Notes: generated by a model from the sequence alone, not told the origin. A stretch of 64,000 bases of DNA from Phaeobacter sp. G2 (GCA_025163595.1 CP104106.1:1-64000), one strand, 5' to 3'; counted from the stretch's first letter, positions 9,087-18,445 are shown. Numbers and translations: made by a program.

Positions 9087-9524
9087 CTACTCTACGCAGG
9101 CCTCCACAACTTGCGCCTCGAGCGCGTCCGCCTTGGCGTAGAGCTCGAGCACCTTGAAGGGCAGACGCGGGTTGTCCGAGGTCTGGAACCGGGGCAGCGC
9201 GCCCAAGGCCTGATCCCAGGTGAACTGATCCAGCAGACAGGTGCAGGTTTCCGAGGCGAGCGCCTCTTCGGCGATCAGGATGCGCAGGATCGCGCGGTAG
9301 CCGTTGCGCAGATAGGCGGTCTCGGCCAGATCGGCGGGGGGTTTCGGAGCACGACATTCGTCGGCTTCGTCCCGCGCGATGGCCATCGAATTGAAGGGCG
9401 TGTCGCCGGAAGGGTTCGTGCTCGGGGTTTGGGCCAACGCAACACTGGGCAGGGCACTCACGACAAGTGCGGCGAGACCAAGCGTCCGAATTGGTGCCAA
9501 GCTGTGGGTCATGGTTTGCCTCAT
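9087..9524 (-). CDS. Secreted hypothetical protein of the virB operon (145 aa)
   Basis: A 145-aa protein with an N-terminal signal peptide (LGLAALVVSALPSVALA) and a mature part with conserved-looking Cys residues (DECRAP, ETCTCLL, EACVE), suggesting periplasmic disulfides. I do not recognise the family. It lies between virB5 (4-bp ATGA overlap) and virB6 (adjacent), in the same transcript, so it is probably a lineage-specific T4SS accessory or surface component. It lacks a lipobox, so it is not the VirB7 candidate. Confidence 0.7.
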   Translation of the reverse strand: MRQTMTHSLAPIRTLGLAALVVSALPSVALAQTPSTNPSGDTPFNSMAIARDEADECRAPKPPADLAETAYLRNGYRAILRILIAEEALASETCTCLLDQFTWDQALGALPRFQTSDNPRLPFKVLELYAKADALEAQVVEACVE

Positions 9525-10288
9525 GGATCCACCGCCATCGACCGGAACTTGCGCTCATCCGCGAGGGTCGCTGCATCGACGACGCCAAGCTGGCCGGCGC
9601 TGACGCCTTGCGCCGCTTCAAGCCGCCAGATCTGGGTCAGGATGATGCCAAGTTCAGCGGTGACGCGGGTGTTGAGATCGACCGCAGCTTTCAGCCCGTC
9701 CTGATCGTCGATGAGCCCGACCATGGTCTCGAGCCGCTCGAGGCTCTGTCCAGCTTCTTCATGGCTTTCTTGCGCGGCGACCGACAACATGGCGCTGGCC
9801 CCGGCCGAGGTGGCGATGCGGTTGTCGGCGGGCTGATCCGATCCCGAAAGCGTACTGAGGCGCTCCGAGGTGAAGCCACTGTCCGAAAGAACCCGCTCGA
9901 CCGAGGCGGAGAGTTCTGCGCCGGGATTGAAGCCGCTGAGAAAATCGCCGCTGGCCAGAGATTGTGCGGTATTGAGGGGCGCGATCAGCTTGCCGCGCAG
10001 CGCGCGGAATTCTTCGACCGTCGCGAAAAGTTCACCGAGCCCGCTGCCCTCAATAAGAGAAGTCAGTTGCGCCTCGAGGTTTGTGAGCTGCGACAGTTGG
10101 GTTTCCAGTTCCAGCCGCATGGTCGCGAGCTGCTGCATCTGGACATTCAGGTCCTCGGCCATGTGCTCGAGCTGGGCCACGAGTTGACCAAGCTGCGAGC
10201 CATCAAAGGTTGGTACGCCCTGGGAAGCAGCGGGCGAGGCGAGCGCAAGTGTAGTGACCGCTGCGGCGGTCAGGAGAAGGTGTCTCAT
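9521..10288 (-). CDS. virB5: VirB5-like T4SS minor pilin/adhesin
   Basis: A 255-aa protein with a cleavable signal peptide (LLLTAAAVTTLALASPAASQ) and an almost entirely helical, Gln/Leu/Glu-rich mature part, as in VirB5 pilus-tip proteins. Its mature start (QGVPTFDGSQLGQLVAQLEHMAEDL) closely parallels the start of the next upstream gene, showing the two are related over this part. It overlaps both neighbours by 4 bp. It probably sits at the pilus tip and helps contact recipients. Confidence 0.8.
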   Translation of the reverse strand: MRHLLLTAAAVTTLALASPAASQGVPTFDGSQLGQLVAQLEHMAEDLNVQMQQLATMRLELETQLSQLTNLEAQLTSLIEGSGLGELFATVEEFRALRGKLIAPLNTAQSLASGDFLSGFNPGAELSASVERVLSDSGFTSERLSTLSGSDQPADNRIATSAGASAMLSVAAQESHEEAGQSLERLETMVGLIDDQDGLKAAVDLNTRVTAELGIILTQIWRLEAAQGVSAGQLGVVDAATLADERKFRSMAVDP

Positions 10289-11397
10289 TCGGGAACTCCC
10301 ATCTGCATGAAGTCGCGCTCGGCCAGCCGGTCGGCCACGAGGTGCTGCGCATAGGCCGCCTCGCGCTGCTGGTTTGCCGCCATCAGCCGGACGCGAAGGT
10401 TGAGGATGCGGCCGATCTCGGCCTTGGCGTAGGTGTTGAGCTCCCAGGCCGCCTTGGCATTGGGTTGCTCATCGATCTGCAGGATGATGGCGCGCAGGCG
10501 ATTGATCACCTGTTCGGTCGTCGCCGAACTATCAGCCGCGTAATAGATGCCCGCCTCGGAGATGCTGGCATATTCGGCGAGCGCAAAGTCTGAAGGTGAG
10601 AGCGTGCCAAGCGCATCGGCACCGCCCACCACGGCGAGGTATTCGTTGTAGAACTTCGAGATATTGCGCACGTAACCTTGGGTCTCGGCAAAGGGCGGCA
10701 CGCCACCATATTCAATGACCCGACCGGGGCCTGCGTTATAAGCCGCAAGTGCATGGGGGATGTTGCCGAAGCGGTTGAGCTGCGTGGTGATGTAACGCGC
10801 GCCGCCGCGGAGGTTGTCTTTCACGTCATAGCGGTCGACGCCGAGATCGGAGGCGGTGCCAGGCATGAGTTGGGTCAGGCCATAGGCTCCGACCGGGCTT
10901 TCAGCGGCAACGTTGAAGCGGCTCTCCTGCTTGATCAGGGCCTGGAAGAGGCAGCGCCACTGGGTGGCCGAGAGACCGGCGCGGGCCACACCGGGGGCGC
11001 CTGCAAACTCGCCCGCGACCTCGACGATCATCATTTCGACCGTCTCTCGTCCCTCGCCGAAAAGGCGGCTCACCATCGGGCTTGGATCGGTATTGGGATA
11101 GACCGCCGCCACCCCGAAATCCGCATTGCCTTCGAGCGCGCGGATATCGAAGCCGGGACCAGTGATCGCCGCAGTCATCTCCTCGAGGACGCGCAACTGG
11201 TCGGCCTGGACATCGGCGAGCGTCGTCTCCGTGCGATCCTTGTCCTGCTGGACACCCAGATCCTCGGCCAGTGCCGTCACCCGTGCGATGGCGCGCCCGA
11301 TCGCGGAATTGTCCTGCGTCGGCACGCCCTGGGCGAGCGCGGGCAGGGCACCGAGGACGAGGCAGAGTCCGGTGGATATGATCGCGGCGCGGCTCAT
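10285..11397 (-). CDS. VirB5-like protein with embedded lytic transglycosylase domain
   Basis: The start at 11397 was chosen because a signal peptide follows at once (MSRAAIISTGLCLVLGALPALA) and it overlaps the upstream lipoprotein stop by 4 bp; the product is 370 aa. The mature N-terminus (QGVPTQDNSAIGRAIARV) resembles the neighbouring VirB5. The middle (~130-265) is an SLT/VirB1-type lytic transglycosylase: the catalytic Glu is in IKQESRFN, followed by SPVGAYGLTQLMPGTA and [17 protein letters not shown]. The C-terminal ~60 residues (WELNTYAKAEIGRILNLR) again resemble VirB5. It appears to be a wall-cutting domain built into a pilus-associated scaffold. A separate VirB1 also exists in this operon. 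Confidence 0.8.
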   Translation of the reverse strand: MSRAAIISTGLCLVLGALPALAQGVPTQDNSAIGRAIARVTALAEDLGVQQDKDRTETTLADVQADQLRVLEEMTAAITGPGFDIRALEGNADFGVAAVYPNTDPSPMVSRLFGEGRETVEMMIVEVAGEFAGAPGVARAGLSATQWRCLFQALIKQESRFNVAAESPVGAYGLTQLMPGTASDLGVDRYDVKDNLRGGARYITTQLNRFGNIPHALAAYNAGPGRVIEYGGVPPFAETQGYVRNISKFYNEYLAVVGGADALGTLSPSDFALAEYASISEAGIYYAADSSATTEQVINRLRAIILQIDEQPNAKAAWELNTYAKAEIGRILNLRVRLMAANQQREAAYAQHLVADRLAERDFMQMGVPE

Positions 11398-11603
11398 TCC
11401 GGACGGGGCAGGGGTTCGAAGGTACAGTCGGGCTTGGCTGTCTCCTGAACCGGTGCGCCCATGGTCGAGAAGGAAAGTGCGGACCGGGTCACCTGCGGCT
11501 CGCCCTTGCGTCCGAAGCATGGCGAGGTTTTCTCAGTGTATTTTTCGCAAGCCGACAGAAGGCTTGCGGCGGCGCAAAGCGCGAGAAGGGGTTGCGAACT
11601 CAT
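11394..11603 (-). CDS. virB7: VirB7-like lipoprotein
   Basis: The start at 11603 overlaps the virB4 stop by 4 bp and gives 69 aa. A lipoprotein signal with lipobox LLSAC is clear, so the mature protein would begin at that Cys and be lipidated. Its small size and place between virB4 and the VirB5-type genes fit VirB7, which anchors VirB9 in the outer membrane. Two further Cys residues (SPCFG, PDCTF) could bond to VirB9. The assignment rests on size, lipobox and context, not on sequence similarity. Confidence 0.65.
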   Translation of the reverse strand: MSSQPLLALCAAASLLSACEKYTEKTSPCFGRKGEPQVTRSALSFSTMGAPVQETAKPDCTFEPLPRPE

Positions 11604-13993
11604 ATCACATGTCTCCAGAAATCGGGATTGGCGCGCCAATCGGCAGGCACGCGGGCTTCGCCGGTGGCGCCGCCGCCAAGGATGGGCAGCAACTCTCCGA
11701 GCGCAGAGAGATCGGCATCGACGAAGACGCTGTCGCCCGCCGAGCGAACGAGCGCGATGCGCTGGCCGATGGTGGGCTGCACGAGAAGGGCCGCCTCCTT
11801 GGCGTTGACGCGGAGGAAGTCGTAGTCGGAGACAGTGGCACGATCGTTCGGGAAGAGGATCTGGGTCGGGACTGTTTCGACGATGGTCTTGCCAACGCGG
11901 CTGTCGCGCAGCTGGCTTGGATATTGCGTCATCATGATCACGACGCAGTTCATCTTCCGAAGCGTGACCAGCCAGTTTTCCAGCCGCGCCCCGAAATACG
12001 GGTCGTCCAAGAGCTTCCAGGCTTCGTCGAGCACGATGATGGTGGGACGGCGATCCTCGACCACACGTTCGATCTGGCGGAAGATGTAGGAGAGCACCGC
12101 CATTCGCTCGGTGGTCATGTCGAGGATCTCGGTCATATCAAACCCGACGATGTCGCCCGTGAGCTTGAGGCCCGCACCGCGCTCGGGTTCGTCAAACACC
12201 CAGCCATAGCGCCCACCCGGCGCCCATTCGGCGACGCGAGATTGCAGCTCGCCATCGTCATCGAGCGACTGGAACAGGGTCTCGAAACTGGCGAAGCGCT
12301 GCAGGCCTGCCCCCGCATCGGCGTTCTGGCCGACCGCGCTTTGGATGTGGCGGGATTGCTCGCCCGAGAGCGTGCCATTCCGTGTGAGCAGGGTCGCGAG
12401 CCAGTCCGAGAGCCAGGCGCGGCCGCGCTCGTCGGTCTCGGTGGCAAGCGGGTTGAGGCCCGTGGGTACGCCAGCCCGGATTTCGTTATAGCGCCCGCCA
12501 AGGGCGCGGACCGCCATTTCGAGGCCGCGGTCCTTGTCGAAGAAGAAAAGCCGCGCGCCGACCCGTTGCGCTTGGGCTGCGAGGAAAGCGGTGGTCAGTG
12601 TCTTGCCGGTGCCGGTGCGCCCCAGAACGAGCGTATGGCCGACCGTGGGTTCCTTGCTTGGGGCTCCCGCCTCGTGGAAGTTGAAGCGATAGCCAGAAGT
12701 GCCGACCGTGGGCAGGACCGTGATGGTTTGACCCCATGGCGACTGGTCCGGGCTGCGCCCCTCGACGCTGCCATGCAGGGCCGCGAAGTCAGCGAAATTA
12801 ATCGAGGAGATTGGTGTCTTGCGGGCGCGGTAGCCGAAGTTGCCGGGCGACTGCGCGAAATACGTCGCCTTCAGCGCCATGTTTTCGCGGACGATCACCG
12901 ACATGATTTCCTGGCCCACGCGTTTGATCTGGGCGGCGGCCCGTTCGAGCGTGTCGCGGTCGGGCGCATAGACCGCGATGGAGAGGTGGTGGTCGCCAAA
13001 GGCGATGCGTCCTGCCTCCTGATCATCGGCGGCTTGTCCCAGCTGTTCGCGCAGGGACACGGCGGCATCGTCTGAGGCGTGCATCTGACGAATGATCCGC
13101 TGGATGCGTTCGGCCATGATGTTGTTCGGGATCGGGCTGAAGGAGTTCGTGAGCACGATGTCGAGGGGCAGGTCGAGCGCGTCGAGCAGCGTGACGTCGG
13201 TCAGTGCGGGATAGGTCTTCATTGAGAAGAGCGCGCCGTATTTGACCCGCCCAGTCACTGCATCGGTCAGGGTGGCCACGTCGCCATCAAAGGTCGCGCG
13301 GCAATTGCTCAGGGTGTGCGAGAGGGGCAAGGCACTTTGCCCGAAGGCGATGGGGGAGAAGCTGCCGGCGTTCAGCGTATTGAGATAGCCCAGCCATTCG
13401 CCGCCAGCTTTCGTGAGTCTGACCGGATTGGCCGACGCAAGCGCCACCTCGAAGAAGCCCATGACCTCGTTCAACTCCTGCATCCGTGTCGCGCGGTCCT
13501 TGACCCAGGCCTTGCGGGCCAGTGCCCGAAGGAGCGGAATGCGCGCCGAGATGTCGGGCCGCCGGATGACGCTGAGATAAAGCTGGCGCTTGGCGGGGCG
13601 CAGGTTTTTCACATGGGACTGCCACCGCGCATCGATCGCGGCGGCGAAGCTGTCGCCCTCGATGGGGCGCATCCCGAGATTTTGCGGCACGGAGATCCGG
13701 TGTATGTAGAAACCGAAGGCATTGCCGGTCTGGGCGACGATGGCGGCAACCGCGCGCTTGAGCGCGTCGAGCCGGGCGTCCTCAGTGGTCATCGGATTGA
13801 GACCATCGAGGCGCATGGTTGCGAGGAGATCGCCTTCTCGCAGCACCATGACATCGTCATCCGTGAGCGCGAAATACGGCAGGTGCTCGGCCAGATAGCT
13901 CTCCCGCGCGAACTCGCCGCCGCCGGCGTGATGCAAGGCGGTCCCGAAGGAAGAAAGGGTGCCCGCATCACGCGCCAAAGCTGTCGCCTCCAT
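11600..13993 (-). CDS. virB4: VirB4 T4SS ATPase
   Basis: A 797-aa VirB4/TrbE-family ATPase that powers pilin extraction and substrate transfer. The start at 13993 was preferred to upstream in-frame starts because the preceding 36 residues are Ser/Arg-rich out-of-family sequence and this start gives a short 26-bp overlap with virB3. Walker A LGRTGTGKTLTTAF lies near residue 440-455 and Walker B TIIVLDEAWKLLDD near 650. The N-terminal domain has the usual TMRLDGL and HIHRISVPQ-like features. Length is normal for the family. Confidence 0.93.
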   Translation of the reverse strand: MEATALARDAGTLSSFGTALHHAGGGEFARESYLAEHLPYFALTDDDVMVLREGDLLATMRLDGLNPMTTEDARLDALKRAVAAIVAQTGNAFGFYIHRISVPQNLGMRPIEGDSFAAAIDARWQSHVKNLRPAKRQLYLSVIRRPDISARIPLLRALARKAWVKDRATRMQELNEVMGFFEVALASANPVRLTKAGGEWLGYLNTLNAGSFSPIAFGQSALPLSHTLSNCRATFDGDVATLTDAVTGRVKYGALFSMKTYPALTDVTLLDALDLPLDIVLTNSFSPIPNNIMAERIQRIIRQMHASDDAAVSLREQLGQAADDQEAGRIAFGDHHLSIAVYAPDRDTLERAAAQIKRVGQEIMSVIVRENMALKATYFAQSPGNFGYRARKTPISSINFADFAALHGSVEGRSPDQSPWGQTITVLPTVGTSGYRFNFHEAGAPSKEPTVGHTLVLGRTGTGKTLTTAFLAAQAQRVGARLFFFDKDRGLEMAVRALGGRYNEIRAGVPTGLNPLATETDERGRAWLSDWLATLLTRNGTLSGEQSRHIQSAVGQNADAGAGLQRFASFETLFQSLDDDGELQSRVAEWAPGGRYGWVFDEPERGAGLKLTGDIVGFDMTEILDMTTERMAVLSYIFRQIERVVEDRRPTIIVLDEAWKLLDDPYFGARLENWLVTLRKMNCVVIMMTQYPSQLRDSRVGKTIVETVPTQILFPNDRATVSDYDFLRVNAKEAALLVQPTIGQRIALVRSAGDSVFVDADLSALGELLPILGGGATGEARVPADWRANPDFWRHVI

Positions 13994-14246
13994 GCAGGGC
14001 CCGGTTCTTCGTCGCGCGCACAGAGCCGTAGGAGACGCGCAGGACCTCGAAGAAATGCGGCTCGCGGTCGGCGACGAACCAGAGGATCGGATAGGCGACA
14101 ATCCCGATCAGGAAGAACACCATCGACTTCGTCCAGATGAACGGCAGAACGACCCCGGTCGCCAGAACCACGAGGTATCCGACAGGGAGACCCAGATACT
14201 TGGGCGGACGGGCGAGGCCCAGAAAGAGGGGAGATCGTTCTGCCAT
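13968..14246 (-). CDS. virB3: VirB3 T4SS inner-membrane protein
   Basis: A 92-aa protein starting at ATG 14246 (MAERSPLFLGLARPPKYLGLP). The motif LARPP and two adjacent hydrophobic segments (LPVGYLVVLATGVVLPFIW and VFFLIGIVAYPILWFVA) are typical of VirB3/TrbD. It works with VirB4 at the inner membrane; the end of the gene overlaps virB4 by 26 bp, as is common. Confidence 0.88.
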   Translation of the reverse strand: MAERSPLFLGLARPPKYLGLPVGYLVVLATGVVLPFIWTKSMVFFLIGIVAYPILWFVADREPHFFEVLRVSYGSVRATKNRALHGGDSFGA

Positions 14247-14357
14247 TGGGTGATATTCCGGCTTAGAAGGAAATGTGTGTCCGGAGAGGGGCCCGAGGCA
14301 GCGTTTGCGTAGCACAACGCGTTCGGGTCGCTCGTAGGACGCTATTTTGCCGGAATG

Positions 14358-14639
14358 TCACGAGAAGCCGTCGACGATGGTGCCGGCCGAGAAGATCAGC
14401 ACGATCCCGATGATGACCGAGGCGAACCAGCCCCAGTTCAGCCGTCCCATCATGCACATGAAACCGGTGCCGATGACCGCGAGCGTGGCGACCGCGATCC
14501 CGATGGGACCGGTCAGCGCGGCCTCGACGGTTTCCAGCATGGTCTGGATCGGTGACAAGTCTTGCGCGAGGACGGGCGTTGCGAAAGCCGCCAGGGTTGT
14601 GGCGGCAGGCAAGAGGCGGCTGAGGCGATGTCGAAGCAT
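14358..14639 (-). CDS. virB2: VirB2 major pilin
   Basis: A 93-aa prepilin starting at ATG 14639. A signal peptide ending AFATPVLA is followed by a short mature pilin with two hydrophobic helices separated by a small polar loop (MMGRLN), as in TrbC/VirB2. The mature product would be about 70 residues. It follows virB1 by 16 bp. A 111-bp gap without a gene separates it from virB3. Confidence 0.88.
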   Translation of the reverse strand: MLRHRLSRLLPAATTLAAFATPVLAQDLSPIQTMLETVEAALTGPIGIAVATLAVIGTGFMCMMGRLNWGWFASVIIGIVLIFSAGTIVDGFS

Positions 14640-14655
14640 GCGAAGTTCCCTTGTT

Positions 14656-15354
14656 TTACTGAAGTTCGATAAGGACCGGCGCGCGGGCAGGCACGCGGGT
14701 CGCGACACGGATATCCGGCGCGGAAAAAGGCGCACCCGCCAGCCGGGACCGGATCCGATGGATGCGCGCGATGTAGTCGCGAGTCTCGGTGAAAGGCGGG
14801 GTGCCGGAATACTCGACCACGCGGTGCGGCCCGGCATTATAGGCTGCGAGCGCCAGGTTGATGTCCTTGAATGTGGCCAGCTGCGCGAGCAGATAGCGTG
14901 CGGCGCCGTCGAGGTTCTGTGAGGGATCGCGCGGATCGACGCCGAGCGCACGGGCAGTATCCGGCATCAGCTGGCCAAGACCATAGGCACCCTTGGGGCT
15001 CACGGCAGTCGGATTGTAGCTGCTTTCGGCCTCGACCAGGGCTTGGAAAAGGACCAGCCAGTCGTCCTCATCGAGGCCGACTTGCCGCAGGGCGCGGTTC
15101 CCCTGGTACCGGTCAGCAGTCGTGCGGATCAGGGAGAGGATGTCGTCGCGTCCGGACGGCGGTGTGGCATCCAGCGAGGCAAGAACCACCCCGGCCTCAG
15201 CGCTATCACCCAGCCCCGCCCAGGCAGGTCGTTCGCCATGAAAGGTCCAGCCCGAGGTCCGGGCTGTCCCGTCGCGGCCGAAGGCGATGACGTCAGCCGC
15301 GCTCCTCGAGGGTAATGCTGTAGTCAGGACCAAAGCGCAGATCGCGCCCGTCAC
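14656..15354 (-). CDS. virB1: VirB1 lytic transglycosylase
   Basis: The most likely start is GTG 15354, right before a signal-peptide-like segment ([19 protein letters not shown]), giving about 232 aa and a 62-bp overlap with the upstream gene. The SLT domain shows the catalytic Glu in LVEAESSYN, then [16 protein letters not shown] and [18 protein letters not shown]. The enzyme opens peptidoglycan so the secretion apparatus can cross it. It is the stand-alone counterpart of the SLT domain found in the VirB5-like protein downstream. Confidence 0.88.
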   Translation of the reverse strand: MTGAICALVLTTALPSRSAADVIAFGRDGTARTSGWTFHGERPAWAGLGDSAEAGVVLASLDATPPSGRDDILSLIRTTADRYQGNRALRQVGLDEDDWLVLFQALVEAESSYNPTAVSPKGAYGLGQLMPDTARALGVDPRDPSQNLDGAARYLLAQLATFKDINLALAAYNAGPHRVVEYSGTPPFTETRDYIARIHRIRSRLAGAPFSAPDIRVATRVPARAPVLIELQ

Positions 15355-15607
15355 CGAACTCGAGATGATGTTTGAAGAGTCCCGGCCATATGTTGAAATA
15401 CCGCGGCTCTGGCCCGTGCGGGGTGATCCGGGTCGAGACCAGAATGGCTTCCGGCTCGCCCTCGCGCAGGTAGATGCACTGGTAGCGCGGCTTGCCATCG
15501 TCCGTGAACCCCACGAGTTCATACCGGCAGCGGAACGCTATGCCCTTCTCGGACAGGTCTTTGACACCATCGATGGTGATCAGGATCTGGTTGCGCGCTA
15601 TCGGCAT
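15293..15607 (-). CDS. Hypothetical protein at the head of the virB operon (104 aa)
   Basis: A 104-aa soluble protein ([18 protein letters not shown]...) rich in beta-type sequence and aromatic residues, without signal peptide or membrane segment. I do not recognise a family. It is the first gene of the minus-strand T4SS transcript and overlaps virB1, so it may be a cytoplasmic accessory or regulatory protein of conjugation. Confidence 0.6.
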   Translation of the reverse strand: MPIARNQILITIDGVKDLSEKGIAFRCRYELVGFTDDGKPRYQCIYLREGEPEAILVSTRITPHGPEPRYFNIWPGLFKHHLEFGDGRDLRFGPDYSITLEERG

Positions 15608-15679
15608 GTTCGGACTCTCCCCACGAGAGCCCTTCTACTTCACGACACTAAGGCCATAAAGTCATATGGAGTCAATACG

Positions 15680-15705
15680 ACATATTGCAGATAAACACAT
15701 ATTGC
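15680..15705. promoter_or_regulatory. Direct repeat in the divergent T4SS promoter region
   Basis: The 132-bp region between the virB operon (minus) and the divergent secreted-protein gene (plus) contains two copies of ACATATTGC, at 15680-15688 and 15697-15705, spaced 17 bp start to start. Surrounding sequence is AT-rich. This is a plausible regulator site controlling both directions; the protein is unknown. Confidence 0.35.
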
Positions 15706-15739
15706 GCGATAGTCTGCGCAACTTTTGCGGGAGAGCGAC

Positions 15740-16318
15740 ATGAAGCGACAGATGATGGCAGCTGCAATGGGAGTGATGGCGGTGTTCGGAGCCCCGGAGA
15801 AAGCGCGGGCCTATGACGTCGACTGCGCCATCATGCTCTGCATGGCGGGAGGCTTCCCCCCGAGCGCGGTCTGCGCGCGCGCCTATCGCACCATGATCCG
15901 CCGCATCACACCCTGGCCGAGCCTGCCGCCCTTCGGGGTCTGCACCTTTGCCCATGTGCCGGCCGAACTGGGCGGACCCGGCGGCGAGGGCGAGCTCGAC
16001 ACCAACTTGCCTGAATACGAATGGCTGAACCGGACCCATGTGATCTGGTTCACCGGTCAAGCCTATAGAGAAAGGGGAGGTGATCGGTATTGGGACTGGT
16101 CGCTTCGTTCCTGCGACCGAGAGAACCGCACCTGCCGGTACATCCAGCGGGTCTACCGATCCCACACGCCCTGGCCCGTGACATTCATCTCGGAAAGCGG
16201 GCAGGAGATTGCCTTTCCGAGCGGCGGAAGTTCCTCGTACTTCTATTTGCGCAGCATCATGGTCGAATACGGAGACTACGAGGGCACGGTGGGTCACTCG
16301 GAGTGGTTCTCCTACTGA
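15740..16318 (+). CDS. Secreted Cys-rich, TrbM-like protein
   Basis: The start at 15740 has a good ribosome site (gggagag, ~5 bp upstream) and gives 192 aa. A signal peptide ends near EKARA. The mature start DVDCAIMLCMAGGFPPSAVCARAY, with Cys spacing C-x5-C-x11-C, is reminiscent of the TrbM/KikA family, which helps in conjugation. The C-terminal half is rich in Tyr, Trp and Ser with further Cys (RSCDRENRTCRY). It is transcribed divergently from the virB operon and so is likely part of the transfer functions. The TrbM link is a motif-level inference. Confidence 0.6.
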   Translation: MKRQMMAAAMGVMAVFGAPEKARAYDVDCAIMLCMAGGFPPSAVCARAYRTMIRRITPWPSLPPFGVCTFAHVPAELGGPGGEGELDTNLPEYEWLNRTHVIWFTGQAYRERGGDRYWDWSLRSCDRENRTCRYIQRVYRSHTPWPVTFISESGQEIAFPSGGSSSYFYLRSIMVEYGDYEGTVGHSEWFSY

Positions 16319-16807
16319 TCCTGGCTGCTTGGCAGCTTTAGTGAAATCGGCCGTACTGTGATACGCGTGTGGTCGTAACTGTTTGGATCCACAAACTGGC
16401 GGCGGCTCACGCTTCCATCATTCCAGCGGTAGTCGGTAAACACATGGGTTTCCGCCGTTCCGTTGATGATAAACCCTTCCTGAAAGGGCCAGGCTGTCTT
16501 TTTCTTAATCAATTGAATGCCCAGAAAATAATTCAATCCAAGAGAGTATTTACGCGAATAATTAGTGATCTAAAATAGCAGATAGTGAGCGTATGGCGGT
16601 AATTTGCTTGCTAGTGGAGGGTCCAATATTTCACTTGAATGTTGGTAGCTTGGAAGGCATTAGTCACCCCAGCCGATGCGCTAGCGATCAGCGGCACCCG
16701 GTGGGGGGTGCCTGACAGGGCAGCTAACCTGCGTGCCGCCCGGCGAAAACCTTTCATACGCGCAACGATTTCACTTGGCAGGCGATGGGGTTCATTGGTT
16801 GAATATA
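16319..16807. other. Junction between conjugation block and phthalate island; no convincing gene
   Basis: About 490 bp without a supported gene. It holds a hairpin GGCACCC/GGGTGCC at 16693-16712. A TTG-started 74-codon minus-strand frame (16312-16536) is doubtful. Composition shifts from GC-rich virB-type sequence to AT-richer sequence near 16500, consistent with the edge of an acquired block. No clear IS end was found. Confidence 0.4.
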
Positions 16808-16819
16808 TTAGTAATCTAA
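16808..16819. promoter_or_regulatory. TTAG-N4-CTAA operator ahead of aldehyde dehydrogenase/nadC
   Basis: TTAGTAATCTAA is a palindromic 4+4+4 site located 33 bp before the ATG at 16853. It matches the operator-like motif found ahead of the other phthalate transcription units in this window. A weak -35 (TTGGTT, 16795) and -10 (TAAGTA, 16817) would place it in the promoter spacer. Confidence 0.55.
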
Positions 16820-16852
16820 GTAATCAAGGGCAATCGCGGGAGGAAACGTCAT

Positions 16853-18319
16853 ATGCGCATGGTGAATATGGATGCAAACCATGCTCTCTCTGGTAAGGAG
16901 CAGCTGTATTGTGGGGGCGCATGGGTTCCGCCAAGCGCAGGAAATTACGAGGAGACTTTTAACCCGGGCACAGGTCAGCTGATCGGATTAGTGGCTGCGG
17001 CGACCCGGGCCGAGGTGGACGTAGCGCCTGCGTGTTTGAAGGAATGGCGTGATGTTGCTCCTCTTGAGCGTGCCAGTATTCTGCAGGAAATCGCGGCTCT
17101 CTTGCACAAGCGCGGAGATGAGCTTGCGATGATGGACGCGGCCAATTGCGGCAACCCATATACCGAGGTGCGCGGCGACGCGGCCATCGCGGCGGCCCAG
17201 ATGGAGTTTTTCGCCGGTCTTGTGACTGAAATGAAGGGCGACACGATCCCTTTGGGGCCGGATCGGGTGAATATGACCCTGCGCCAGCCGCTTAGTGTTG
17301 TGGCACGTATCCTGGCGTTCAATCATCCGTTCATGTTTTGTGGCGGTAAAGTGGCGGCGCCTTTGGCGGCAGGGAACGCTGTCATCATCAAGCCGCAGGT
17401 ACAGGCGCCTTTGTCTGCATAGCGCCTGGCAGAGATTGTTTATGGCCTGATGCCCAAAGGCACATTCAACGTGTTGCCGGGTGATCTAGAGGCAGGTGCT
17501 GGCCTGGCCGAGCACCTTGGCGCTGCAAAGGTCACGCTTATTGGCTCTGTGTCGGCTGGCCGGGCTGTGATGCGAAGCGCCAGCGCTACGGGCAAACCTG
17601 TACTGCTGGAACTGGGTGGCAAGAACGCGCTGATTGCCTATCCCGACAGTGATCCGAAAAAGATTGCGGACGCGATTGTCGCTAGAATGAACTTTGGCTG
17701 GTGCGGCCAGTCCTGTGGCTCGATAAGTCGCGCATTCCTGTACGAGGATATCCACGACGAAGTCATTTCCTATCTGGCCGAGTCTGTTGAAAGATATAAG
17801 CCGGGCGTTCCGACGGATCCTGAAACCACGATAGGCACGATTGTCAGCCGTGCGCAGTTCGACCGGGTCATGGGTTTCATTGACTCTGCCAAAAGTGAGG
17901 GTGCGCGCGCCGTTACTGGCGGTTATGCGGTCACGGATAGTCCGCTGGCGAAAGGCAGCTTTATCGCGCCGACGATTTTTGCGGATGTAACGCCGCAGAT
18001 GCGTATCGCCCGTGAAGAGATTTTCGGGCCAGTTCTTGCGGTTCGCAAATGGTCGGACGAAGATTCCATGCTGAACGAGGTCAATGCACTTGAGCTTGGG
18101 CTGCCCTGTGCAATTTGGACTCGGGATCTGGTGATGGCTCATCGTACGGCTGCACGCGTCGAGGCCGGGTTTGTTTGGGTTAACGAAGTCGGTCGGCATT
18201 TCCTTGGTGCCCCGTTCGGTGGGGTCAAGCAATCGGGTATCGGGCGCGAAGTAGGTATTGGCGAACTGATTTCCTTCACCCATGAAAAGAATGTGCATAT
18301 CAATCTGTCGGGTCAGTGA
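16853..18319 (+). pseudogene. Aldehyde dehydrogenase interrupted by one in-frame amber codon
   Basis: Reading straight through gives a 488-residue ALDH-superfamily protein. A single in-frame TAG (17420-17422, codon 190) replaces what is usually Leu in the motif SALRLAE. The rest is intact: Glu in LLELGGKN, catalytic Cys in WCGQSCGS and the C-terminal NEVGRHFLGAPFGGVKQSG. The ribosome site gggagg lies about 9 bp before ATG 16853. The gene probably oxidised an aldehyde released by a side chain or alcohol moiety. It is either a recent pseudogene or makes a truncated protein without the catalytic Cys; restart at an internal ATG (e.g. 17450) would lack the NAD-binding half. Confidence 0.8.
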
Positions 18320-18445
18320 CCCGGTGCGTAGGTAATGTGCGAACGGGGTCTGGGATCCAAAAGCTTTTTCTGTATTGATTGCTTTGGCCGGGATGAGGCC
18401 ATCCCTTCCTGCCCCTTTTGCAAACCGATAAGGATCTAAAAAATA

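Noticed and set aside
11126..13075. 649-codon plus-strand frame
   Set aside because: It lies entirely opposite virB1-like and virB4 genes that have clear motifs; it is a GC-rich antisense shadow with Arg/Pro/Gly-biased, motif-free sequence.
16312..16536. Minus-strand 74-codon frame at the island junction
   Set aside because: It needs a TTG start, has no ribosome site or homology I recognise, and overlaps the end of the plus-strand gene.
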